Part shown: piece after piece, positions 41,908 to 48,466 of the stretch
Numbering within the stretch: position 1 is the stretch's first letter
How the letters are laid out: each line of letters starts with the position of its first letter
Source of the DNA: CAYRGS01 sp964423875
GTDB taxonomy: Bacteria > UBA8248 > JACPRG01 > G963555815
Length of the DNA: 48,466 nucleotides
Direction of reading: 5' to 3'
Assembly: GCA_964423875.1 (NCBI GenBank)
Contig: CAYRGS010000017.1
Span: forward strand, 1 to 48,466
Program-made: the position numbers and the translations under genes
The notes under the pieces: model-generated
What the model was told of the DNA's origin: nothing
Database searches by the model: none
What the model saw: the letters and a program-made list of their open reading frames with translations, nothing else

Positions 41908-42386
41908 AGTCCGCGCGGTCCCCAACCGAGGGCGCTGATACACTGATCGAACGACTCTCCGAAGGCGCATGTAGTGCGGGGGCGCGGGTCGGTTGACCCT
42001 TAGCCTCCGCCTATGTGCTTTTTCTCCTATCGCGACGCTTGGCGGGGGTTATTGAGGATGGCATAAATAATGTCCTACAGGGAGCGGCTCAACAAAAAGT
42101 CCGGAGGATTCCCCGATACTTCCTGGGCGGGTACGGAGCCCCGCCCCTACGCACGATTCTGCAATGGACATGTAGGGGCCGGGCTCTGTACCGGCCCCCA
42201 CCACGCGATACGCAGTTAGGTCATTAATAATACAGGAATTAATAAAGCCCCCGCGCTACACCAACATTGAATCAGGGTGCCACTGGCAGCTTGCCTGCCA
42301 GTGCCGCCACCGGTTTTATGTTCTTCAAAACACCCACCCATTTAACCGATACTGAGTCCCGAATGCGCCCATCGGTGCAACGACCA
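41908..42386. other. Gene-free stretch with palindromic repeat
   Basis: No gene is recognised between the cupin stop and the promoter of the GntR gene. It holds the repeat listed at 42124-42198 and AT-rich DNA (42225-42250). Another short inverted repeat, GGCAGCTTGCCTGCC, is at 42285-42299. Confidence 0.5.
42124..42198. repeat. Palindromic GC-rich repeat, copy 2
   Basis: Arms at 42124-42150 (GGGCGGGTACGGAGCC to CCCCTAC) and 42172-42198 (GTAGGGGCC onward) are inverted copies of one another. Both resemble the arms at 5232-5258 and 5280-5306 in the order GGTACGGR...CCCCTAC. Arm length (27) and loop (21 bases in both) are conserved. Confidence 0.65.
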
Positions 42387-42423
42387 TTGACACGGCCAGA
42401 TTATTTATAATATATTTTATAAA
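42387..42423 (+). promoter_or_regulatory. Promoter with overlapping palindromic operator for the GntR gene
   Basis: TTGACA (42387-42392), 18-base spacer and TATATT (42411-42416) form a sigma-70-like promoter. A perfect inverted repeat TTTATAA-N6-TTATAAA occupies 42404-42423, so the -10 box is its centre. A dimeric GntR repressor bound here would block its own promoter, which suggests autoregulation. Confidence 0.6.
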
Positions 42424-42444
42424 GAATTGACGAGAGATTGCCGC

Positions 42445-43125
42445 ATGGCCGCCAAAACCAGAGACCTGAGCCGGCAGGTGTACACCCGCCTCCGGGAGGC
42501 CATCCTGTCCTCCGAGCTCCTCCCCGGCCACAAGCTCTCCCACCAGGCCCTGGCCGAACGGCTCGGCGTCAGCCACACACCTTTGCGCGAGGCCTTCGGC
42601 AAGCTCTCCCAGGAAGGCTACGTCCGGCACGTCCAGAACCGGGGCTACTTCGTCTCGGACTTCTCCCGGAAGGAAGTCGAGGACCTCCTCGAGATCCGCG
42701 AGGCCCTGGAGGTTCACACCCTACGGCGAAACGTCGAGGGCCTGGATGGCGCCGCCCTCCGCGCCCTCCGCAACTGCCAGGCCGCTTATCGCCGGGCCGT
42801 CACCCGGGGAAGCGACACGGACCGCCTTCACCGCGACCGCGCGTTCCATCTGGCCCTGGCCGGAATTTCCGGCAACGGAGCCCTAATCGAAACCCTCGAG
42901 CGGGTTTTCGACCGGATCAACCTGAAGCGCCGGATCGACGGACTGTCCCCGGACCGGGGGGTCGAGGCGCTGGCGGAGCACCAGGCCCTCCTGGCCGCCC
43001 TGGAGGTCCGGGACCTGGGTCGGGCGCGCTCGGCCCTGAAACGCCACTTGAAGAAGAACAAGAAGAACGTTCTCGAACCGATGCGGGAAGGCCCCTCGGC
43101 CCTCCGCCCGGTCGGGAGGGCCTGA
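42445..43125 (+). CDS. GntR-family transcriptional regulator, FCD subfamily
   Basis: A 226-residue regulator. Residues 1-70 are a winged helix: LSRQVYTRLREAILSSELLPG, then LSHQALAERLGVSHTPLREAFGKLSQEGYV. The remaining residues are an FCD all-helical ligand-binding domain with LEIREALEVHTLR, DRAFHLALAG and LAEHQALLAALEVRD; arginines and histidines (R, H in FHLALAG and EHQALL) could bind a metal or carboxylate ligand. ATG 42445 is favoured over TTG 42427, though the ribosome site is weak. It is 22 bp before an acyl-CoA dehydrogenase gene and probably controls it and the CoA-transferase group downstream. Confidence 0.93.
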   Translation: MAAKTRDLSRQVYTRLREAILSSELLPGHKLSHQALAERLGVSHTPLREAFGKLSQEGYVRHVQNRGYFVSDFSRKEVEDLLEIREALEVHTLRRNVEGLDGAALRALRNCQAAYRRAVTRGSDTDRLHRDRAFHLALAGISGNGALIETLERVFDRINLKRRIDGLSPDRGVEALAEHQALLAALEVRDLGRARSALKRHLKKNKKNVLEPMREGPSALRPVGRA

Positions 43126-43147
43126 TGCCGAAACGTGTGAGGAGCCC

Positions 43148-44308
43148 ATGGATTTTCACCTGACCGAATCCCAACGCCTCCTGCGGAAGATGGTCGCCGA
43201 ATTCGCGGACAAAGAGCTGGAGCCCAAGGCGATCGAGACGTCCGAGCGCCTCGCCATCCCCTGGGACACGGTCCGCCGCGCGGCCGAGTTGGGGATCATG
43301 GGCCTCACCGTCCCGGAGGAACACGGCGGCATGGGCCTGGGCGGCTTCGAGGCCGTCCTCGTCTGCGAGGAAATCGCCCGCGTATGCCCCAGCACGGCGA
43401 TGGTCTTGATGGCGGAGCTCGGCATCTGCACCCAGCTTCTCAATCACTACGGGACGAAAACCCAACAAGAGAAATATCCGCCCCGAATCGCCAAGGGAGA
43501 GATCCTCACCGGCATCTCGATCACCGAGCCCGACGCCGGCTCGGCCACGACCCGGATCACGACCAACGCCACGCGGACCGATGACGGATACCGTCTCAAG
43601 GGCCGCAAGGCCATGACCAGCCGGGCGGGCGAGTGCGGGGTCTACATGGTGTTCACCCGCTTCAACGGGACCCCGGGCCTCGACGGAATCGGGGCCGTCC
43701 TCGTGAACGAAGGGACGCCCGGCCTGTCCTTCGGTAAGCCGGAGGAGATGATGGGCTTCCGCGGCTGCCCCTCGCGGGAGGTGATCTTCGAGGACTGCCC
43801 CATCGGCGAGGATGATGTCCTCGTCCCGGAGGGCGGGTTCCGCAAGATCATGGCGGCCTTCAACGGTCAGCGGTGCCTGAACGCGGCCATCTCGACCGGG
43901 ATCGCCCAGGGGGCGTTCGACGCCGCCGTCGAGTATGTCCGGGTGCGCGCGCCCTACGGCCACCCCGTCTCCGACTTCCAGGGAATCCGCTGGATGATCC
44001 CCGACATGGCGGCGCTAATAGCAGCCGCCCGGCTGCTGACATATCGGGCCGCCGTCAACGCGGCCGAAGGGTTCCCCTCCCGCTTCGAGTCCTCCACGGC
44101 GAAGCTGTTCGCCAACGAGACGGTCCTGAAGGTGACCGATTGGGCGCTCCAGATGCACGGCGGGTGGGGCTACAATAAGGAGTTTCCGGTCGAGCGGTTC
44201 GTGCGGGACGCCCGAGGCATCGTCCTGGGCAGCGGCCCGCCCCAGCTCCACCGCAATATGATCGCCCATGAGATCCTGAAAGGCCGGGCCTCTTGGGCAA
44301 ACGGCTGA
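43148..44308 (+). CDS. Acyl-CoA dehydrogenase-family flavoprotein lacking the usual catalytic glutamate
   Basis: A 386-residue acyl-CoA dehydrogenase fold: N-terminal helices (ESQRLLRKMVAEFADKELEP), middle strand domain (TGISITEPDAGSATTR) and C-terminal helices (YGHPVSDFQGIRWMIPDMA, QMHGGWGYNKEFPVER). In most members the base is the first glutamate of YEGTSEIQ; here the place reads VLGSGPPQLHRN at about residues 359-370, so that glutamate is a leucine. The base may be elsewhere, as in isovaleryl-type enzymes, or the reaction may differ. GAGGAG precedes ATG 43148. Same transcript as the GntR gene. Confidence 0.92.
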   Translation: MDFHLTESQRLLRKMVAEFADKELEPKAIETSERLAIPWDTVRRAAELGIMGLTVPEEHGGMGLGGFEAVLVCEEIARVCPSTAMVLMAELGICTQLLNHYGTKTQQEKYPPRIAKGEILTGISITEPDAGSATTRITTNATRTDDGYRLKGRKAMTSRAGECGVYMVFTRFNGTPGLDGIGAVLVNEGTPGLSFGKPEEMMGFRGCPSREVIFEDCPIGEDDVLVPEGGFRKIMAAFNGQRCLNAAISTGIAQGAFDAAVEYVRVRAPYGHPVSDFQGIRWMIPDMAALIAAARLLTYRAAVNAAEGFPSRFESSTAKLFANETVLKVTDWALQMHGGWGYNKEFPVERFVRDARGIVLGSGPPQLHRNMIAHEILKGRASWANG

Positions 44309-44336
44309 GGTGTGGATGGGGAAAACAAAAAGCTCC

Positions 44337-44406
44337 AGGGGGGCTATTTTGAAAAACCGCCCCCCTGACCCCTCCCAGGGGTTGGGAACCCCCTGAAAAA
44401 CTTTTT
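44337..44406 (+). terminator. Tandem hairpins followed by T-run
   Basis: First hairpin AGGGGGGC (44337-44344) with GCCCCCCT (44359-44366). Second hairpin CAGGGGTT (44376-44383) with AACCCCCTG (44387-44395), then AAAAACTTTTTT. It stands 30-100 bases after the acyl-CoA dehydrogenase stop. The T-run on the plus strand suits intrinsic termination. The rest of the interval to 44608 contains no recognisable gene. Confidence 0.55.
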
Positions 44407-44608
44407 TCGGCCATCACCTGCGGCTTGGCCTCCGGGGAATGGACGTCTGATTGGTTGTGGCGATCGGCTGTAACCCGCGCATGCTTGGATCTTTGTCCAG
44501 ATGCCCGTCTGCCTAGGGCAGCCGCAGCATCCGGGCAATGGGCCAGTTTTTGGCGATAGCATTCGGCGCCTGACGGCGCCGCGCGCCATCGCCAAATGAC
44601 GGGAAACG

Positions 44609-45808
44609 ATGAAAGACATCCTCGAAGGAATACGCGTAGCGGATTTCTCGCGGGTCTGGGCCGGGCCGTATTGCTCCATGATGCTGGCCGAGCTCGGGGC
44701 CGAGGTGATCAAGATCGAAACCCCCGGCGGGGGCGACGAGACGCGGGTCTGGCCACCCTTTTACAAGGAAAAGAGCGGCTACTTCATGAGCTTCAACCGC
44801 AGCAAGAAATCCATGACCCTCAACCTGAAAGAGCCCGAGGGTCTGGCCATCGCCCACAAGCTGATCGCGAAATGCGACGTCCTTTTGGAGAACTTCACAC
44901 CGGGCGTGACGGAGCGTCTGGGGATCGATTACCCGACCCTGTCGAAAGTGAGCCCGGACCTGGTGTACTGCTCCGTCTCCGCCTTCGGCCGGACGGGTCC
45001 TTGGGGGAACCGGCGGGGATACGACCCCATCCTCCAGGCCATGTCGGGCATCATGAGCCTAACCGGAGAGCCCGACCGACCCCCCGTCCGGGTCGGCGTC
45101 GCCACGGCGGACCTGGCGGGGGGCATGTTCGCAGCCTTCTCCATCATGGGCGCACTCCTCCACCGGGAACGCACAACCGGCGATGGGCCGCGCGGCCAGC
45201 ATATCGACATCTCCATGCTGGACAGCCAGATCTCCTTTCTGGCCGTCAAGGCCTTCGAGTATCTGCACGAGGGAAGGCTCCCGCGGCGGTGGGGGAGCGG
45301 TGACCCCCAGCGGGTCCCCTCATCGGGTTACCTGACCCAGGACGGCTCCTACATCATGATCATCGCCAGCGACGCACATTGGCCTGGATTCTGCCGTGTG
45401 GTGGACCGGGAGGACCTGGTGGACGACGCCCGCTTCGACACTACCCGCAAGCGCGTCGATAATCGGAAGGTCCTGGAGCCGATCCTCGTCGAGTGCCTGC
45501 TGAAGCAGCCCGGGGCCGAGTGGATCGAGAGATTCGAGGAGGCCGGCGTTCCCTGCGCGCCCATCCAGACGCTGGACCAGGTCTTCTCCCATCCCCAGGT
45601 CCTGGCTCGGGAGGCGGTGAAGGAAGTCCGCCACCCCGACATCGGGACCCTCCGGGCCATTGACTGGCCCTACAAGTTCTCCGAAACTCCGACCCGCATC
45701 CGGTCCGTCCCGCCGGAGCTCGGCGGGCATACCGAAGAGGTGCTGACAATGCTTCTCGGATATTCCGGCAAAGAGATCGAAGCCTTCCGGCGGGAGGGCG
45801 TGATATGA
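44609..45808 (+). CDS. Class III (CaiB/BaiF) CoA transferase
   Basis: A 399-residue family III CoA transferase. It begins LEGIRVADFSRVWAGPYCSMML, typical of the CaiB fold, with IKIETPGGGDETR and NRSKKSMTLNLK. The catalytic aspartate is Asp168 in VGVATADLAGG. The C-terminal part has YLTQDGSYIMI and EEAGVPCAPIQTL. It moves CoA between carboxylic acids, so it would activate an acid product for the dehydrogenase and hydratase encoded beside it. Start ATG 44609; the upstream ribosome site is weak. Its last four bases overlap the next gene (ATGA). Confidence 0.94.
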   Translation: MKDILEGIRVADFSRVWAGPYCSMMLAELGAEVIKIETPGGGDETRVWPPFYKEKSGYFMSFNRSKKSMTLNLKEPEGLAIAHKLIAKCDVLLENFTPGVTERLGIDYPTLSKVSPDLVYCSVSAFGRTGPWGNRRGYDPILQAMSGIMSLTGEPDRPPVRVGVATADLAGGMFAAFSIMGALLHRERTTGDGPRGQHIDISMLDSQISFLAVKAFEYLHEGRLPRRWGSGDPQRVPSSGYLTQDGSYIMIIASDAHWPGFCRVVDREDLVDDARFDTTRKRVDNRKVLEPILVECLLKQPGAEWIERFEEAGVPCAPIQTLDQVFSHPQVLAREAVKEVRHPDIGTLRAIDWPYKFSETPTRIRSVPPELGGHTEEVLTMLLGYSGKEIEAFRREGVI

Positions 45809-47247
45809 GTCCGGCGGCCTCCATAGACCTGATCCTGGAAGGCGGCCGCACGGTCCGCCCGGACGGCGTTTACCGGGAAGACGTGGCCATCCGGGACGGG
45901 CGCATCGCCGCTCTCTTCGCGGACGGAACCCGAAGCCCCCGGGCACGCAAGCGGATCGACTGTCGGGGAAAATTCATATTGCCCGGCATGATCGACGCCC
46001 ATGTCCACATGGGACGCTACGGCCAGGACTTTGCCGCCGACTGCCGCACCGAATCCGCCGCCGCCGCCACAGGAGGCGTGACGACGCTGCTTGTCTTCCT
46101 TATCGAGCCGGGGTCCAACCGGGAGGCCATCGCCCGGCGCATCCGGGAGATCGAGGCGGGAAGCCGGATCGACATGGGCATCCACGCCGTCATCATGTCC
46201 GAGGAGCACTTGGGCGAGATCCCGGCTTGTGCCCTGGAGTTCGGCATCTCGTCTTTCAAGTTCTTCATGGCCTACAAGGGGAAGGACGCGGGCTCCCTCC
46301 AGGGGGTGGGTGATGGATTTCTCTACCGGGGGCTGCGCGAGGTGTCGAAAATTCCGGGGGCGAGAGTGGTCATCCACCCCGAGAACATGGAAGTGATCGA
46401 GGACGTCCGGGAGGAGCTCGAAGCGGCGGGGCGGACCGACGGGGCCGCCTGGAGCGATTCCCGCCCCCGCCTCGCCGAGGAGGACGGCGTGCAGCGCGCC
46501 CTGCTTTTCTCCGAGCACCTGGGCGTCCCCATCACCATCCCCCACCTGAGCATCGCCTCGGGGGTCCCCATCGTCGAGCGTCACCGGGGAGGACGGCGGA
46601 CGGAGGACGTCACCCTGGAGACGTGCGGCCACTATCTCCACCTCACGAAAAACAGCCTTTCCGGCGCCCGGGGCAAGGTCAACCCGCCGCTGCGGGAGCG
46701 GGAGGACGTGGAGGGGCTCTGGGAGGCGGTTTCGGCGGGGAAGGTCGATTTCCTGGGATCGGACCATTGCAGCTTCAAGCTGGACGTAAAAGGCTCGGAC
46801 ATCTGGACCGCTCGGCCGGGCCTGCCCGGCGTCGGGGTGACCGTGCCCATCCTGTTGACCGAGGGCGTGGCGAAAGGACGCCTCTCCCTCCCCGGCCTCG
46901 CCCGGGTAACTTCCTACAATACCGCGCGGACATACGGCCTCTTTCCCCGCAAGGGGATCCTCCGGGTCGGGGCGGACGCGGACCTCATGGTCCTCGACCT
47001 GAATAAGAAGGTGCGCGTTACGGCGAAGATGCTGAACTCCCACGCCGACTACTCGCCATACGAGGGGTTCGTCAGCCGGGGATGGCCGGTCGTCACGATC
47101 GCGGGCGGAGAGATCATTCAGGAGGGCAGGGAACTTCGCAAGACCAAGCGGCGGGGGAGATACCTCCGGCGGTTTCCGGGAGACATGCCGGAGACCCGGC
47201 CGCGAAGCGGAGCACAGGCCGGGCGGGGGAGAAACACAAAACCGTGA
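45805..47247 (+). CDS. Dihydropyrimidinase/dihydroorotase-like cyclic amidase, second copy
   Basis: A 480-residue amidohydrolase with His66 and His68 (DAHVHMG), carbamylated Lys152 (SFKFFMAYKG), histidine in IHPENMEV and PHLSIASG, and aspartate in FLGSDHCSF. The final 25 residues are basic and arginine-rich (RYLRRFPGDMPETRPRSG), longer than the first copy. Translation is coupled to the CoA transferase upstream by ATGA and to the enoyl-CoA hydratase downstream by GTGA. Placement of a cyclic amidase between two CoA-dependent enzymes is uncommon and suggests that a ring-opened acid is immediately activated to its CoA ester. Confidence 0.92.
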   Translation: MSPAASIDLILEGGRTVRPDGVYREDVAIRDGRIAALFADGTRSPRARKRIDCRGKFILPGMIDAHVHMGRYGQDFAADCRTESAAAATGGVTTLLVFLIEPGSNREAIARRIREIEAGSRIDMGIHAVIMSEEHLGEIPACALEFGISSFKFFMAYKGKDAGSLQGVGDGFLYRGLREVSKIPGARVVIHPENMEVIEDVREELEAAGRTDGAAWSDSRPRLAEEDGVQRALLFSEHLGVPITIPHLSIASGVPIVERHRGGRRTEDVTLETCGHYLHLTKNSLSGARGKVNPPLREREDVEGLWEAVSAGKVDFLGSDHCSFKLDVKGSDIWTARPGLPGVGVTVPILLTEGVAKGRLSLPGLARVTSYNTARTYGLFPRKGILRVGADADLMVLDLNKKVRVTAKMLNSHADYSPYEGFVSRGWPVVTIAGGEIIQEGRELRKTKRRGRYLRRFPGDMPETRPRSGAQAGRGRNTKP

Positions 47248-48020
47248 GCCACGTCGAGGTCGAAGTCAGCGAGCGCGTCGCGTATGTCACCCTCAATCGC
47301 CCGGAAGTCTTGAACGCGTACAACCGGGAGATGGTGGACCAATTCATCAAGGTCTTCCGCCGGCTTTCCGGGGAAAACGACGTCTGGGCGGCGGTCCTGC
47401 GAAGCGCGGGCGGGCGGGCGTTCTGCGTGGGGGCCGACCTCAAAGAGCGCAAGACCTTTCCGATGGAAGAGGTCCGGCGCCTCCGTGCCATGCTGGAAGA
47501 GGCCCACGACCTCGTGACCTTATTCCCCAAACCGATCATCGCGGCGGTGAGGGGATACGCACTGGGTGGCGGGCTGGAGTTCGCGCTCAATTGCGACTTC
47601 ATCATCGCGTCGGAGGACGCCGTCCTCGGCCTGACGGAGACGGCGCTGGGCATCATCCCCGGCGGCGGGGGCACCCAGCTTCTACCGAGACGGATCGGGC
47701 GCGCCAAGGCCAAGGAGCTGATCTTCACCGCCCGGCGGATCGACGCGGCCGAGGCCGAACGCCTTGGCCTGGTCGCGCGCGTCGTTCCCGCCGACACGCT
47801 GGACGAGGAAACCGAGAAGGCCGTCCGGGCCATCGTCGCCAACGCCCCCATCGCCCTGCGCCAAGCCAAACGGGCCATCGACAACGGCGTCGAGATGGAC
47901 CTGCCGGGCGGACTGAAGCTGGAGCGGGAGGCCTATGACGCGACCTTATCCACCGAAGACCGGAACGAGGGCCTCCGCGCCTTCGCGGAAAAGCGCGCGC
48001 CGAGGTTTCAGGGGAAATGA
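47244..48020 (+). CDS. Enoyl-CoA hydratase/isomerase
   Basis: A 258-residue crotonase-fold protein. It starts SHVEVEVSERVAYVTLNRPE and has the oxyanion-hole segments AFCVGADLKERK and RGYALGGGLEFAL, and the catalytic-loop region LTETALGIIPGGGGTQLL. Glutamates in the usual hydratase positions are present in GLTETALG. The start is GTG 47244, whose GTGA overlaps the amidase stop; the long open frame upstream is the amidase gene in another frame. It should hydrate the enoyl-CoA made by an acyl-CoA dehydrogenase such as that at 43148. Confidence 0.94.
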   Translation: MSHVEVEVSERVAYVTLNRPEVLNAYNREMVDQFIKVFRRLSGENDVWAAVLRSAGGRAFCVGADLKERKTFPMEEVRRLRAMLEEAHDLVTLFPKPIIAAVRGYALGGGLEFALNCDFIIASEDAVLGLTETALGIIPGGGGTQLLPRRIGRAKAKELIFTARRIDAAEAERLGLVARVVPADTLDEETEKAVRAIVANAPIALRQAKRAIDNGVEMDLPGGLKLEREAYDATLSTEDRNEGLRAFAEKRAPRFQGK

Positions 48021-48071
48021 GTTAAGATGAAATACCACGCTGAAACCAGTGTGTTTCAAAAAAGAGAAGCG

Positions 48072-48169
48072 TGATCCCGTCATCCTTCTCAAGGGTCTGC
48101 GGCCCTTGTGAAGGTTCTCGCGGTCCTGACGGTTCACGGCGAGATTCTTCGCTTCCCTCAGAATGACAA
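48072..48169. repeat. Dispersed intergenic repeat, copy 2
   Basis: Between GTCATCCTTCTC and CCTCAGAATGAC, with GAGATTCTTCGCTTCCCTCA inside, this resembles the element at 10318-10470 at its right end. It fills most of the gap between the hydratase and the lyase gene. Confidence 0.45.
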
Positions 48170-48188
48170 CATTCTCAGGAGACCCGAG

Positions 48189-48466
48189 TTGATTCAGGAA
48201 CTTCCCGCTGAAGTCATGGTCCGGGAGGTCGGACCCCGGGACGGTCTTCAGGCGGAGGACCGTTGGGTCGACACCGCCGACAAGGTCCGGCTCATCAACC
48301 TCCTCTCGAAATCCGGCCTGAAGCGCATCGAGGCCACGTCCTTCGTCCATCCCAAGGCCATTCCCCAGCTTCGGGACGCTGCGGAGACCATGGGGGGGAG
48401 TGAGCGCGCCCCGGGGGTCCGGGCCGAGGCCATCGGCCCCCACGTGGAGGGGGCCGAGCGTGGCGG
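48189..48466 (+). CDS. Hydroxymethylglutaryl-CoA lyase-like protein, 3' truncated by window edge
   Basis: The first 92 residues of a DRE-TIM lyase: VREVGPRDGLQAE (metal and catalytic Arg-Asp), TADKVRLINLLSKSGLKRIE, ATSFVHPKAIPQL and the start of VRAEAIGPHVEGAERG. HMG-CoA lyases cleave HMG-CoA to acetoacetate and acetyl-CoA; relatives split other 3-hydroxyacyl-CoA esters. TTG 48189 is chosen because AGGAG is seven bases before it; ATG 48216 would remove part of the first strand. The gene runs off the end of the window. It completes a CoA-thioester route with the hydratase and CoA transferase. Confidence 0.88.
   Translation, partial: MIQELPAEVMVREVGPRDGLQAEDRWVDTADKVRLINLLSKSGLKRIEATSFVHPKAIPQLRDAAETMGGSERAPGVRAEAIGPHVEGAERG

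Overview
The window is a high-GC, gene-dense stretch of a scaffold with three 10-base N gaps (345-354, 26320-26329, 28937-28946), as expected of a metagenome-assembled or draft genome. No rRNA, tRNA, CRISPR array or prophage was recognised. The gene content is catabolic: hydantoinase/oxoprolinase, molybdenum hydroxylases of the CoxL/XdhA type, UbiD, luciferase-like oxidoreductase, CoA transferase, acyl-CoA dehydrogenase and dihydropyrimidinases. This suits a heterotrophic uncultured soil or sediment bacterium (Rokubacteria/NC10/Tectomicrobia/deltaproteobacterial type). That placement is inference from gene content only.

Layout. 1-5000 (+): a frameshifted asparaginase, then hyuA-hyuB, where HyuB carries a C-terminal zinc-binding domain resembling the acetone carboxylase gamma subunit. 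5001-12280: a decay zone. It holds a 317-bp MITE-like element, a REP-transposase fragment, a RidA fragment, a frameshifted molybdenum hydroxylase, a coiled-coil gene with an in-frame TGA, an intact aldehyde dehydrogenase, a glyoxalase-family fragment and a probably truncated HD-GYP protein. 12281-25642 (-): one long transport/catabolism cluster, read right to left: triple-RidA fusion; promoter; BMP-type solute-binding protein; DUF1989; a 52-aa protein missed by length cut-offs; a second DUF1989; a two-domain ABC ATPase; two permeases; two molybdenum hydroxylase large subunits. 26458-29180 (+): isochorismatase-like hydrolase, amidohydrolase and a broken heme-binding HbpS/GlcG gene. 29389-37732 (-): cyclase, UbiD, molybdenum hydroxylase, metallo-beta-lactamase-fold hydrolase, GrdB-like selenoprotein and GrdE-like protein. 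38180-41907 (+), divergent: nitrilase-family hydrolase, luciferase-like oxidoreductase, hydantoinase and cupin. 42445-48466 (+): GntR/FCD regulator, acyl-CoA dehydrogenase, class III CoA transferase, second hydantoinase-like enzyme, enoyl-CoA hydratase and the start of an HMG-CoA lyase.

The most notable observation is at 30781-32136. Two apparently separate reading frames are one glycine/betaine-reductase component B (GrdB) selenoprotein read through a UGA at 31075-31077, followed by a hairpin with the spacing of a bacterial SECIS. Its GrdE-like partner is next door. The usual partners, selenoprotein A and component C, are absent from the window, and the setting is a redox-hydrolase operon with UbiD and a molybdenum hydroxylase. 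This is the best candidate for an undescribed system.

Taken together, the genes suggest uptake of a nitrogen-rich cyclic compound, hydroxylation by molybdenum enzymes, ring opening by cyclic amidases, handling of imine/amidine products by RidA and DUF1989 proteins, and passage of the carbon skeleton through CoA thioesters. The substrate is not identifiable from sequence.
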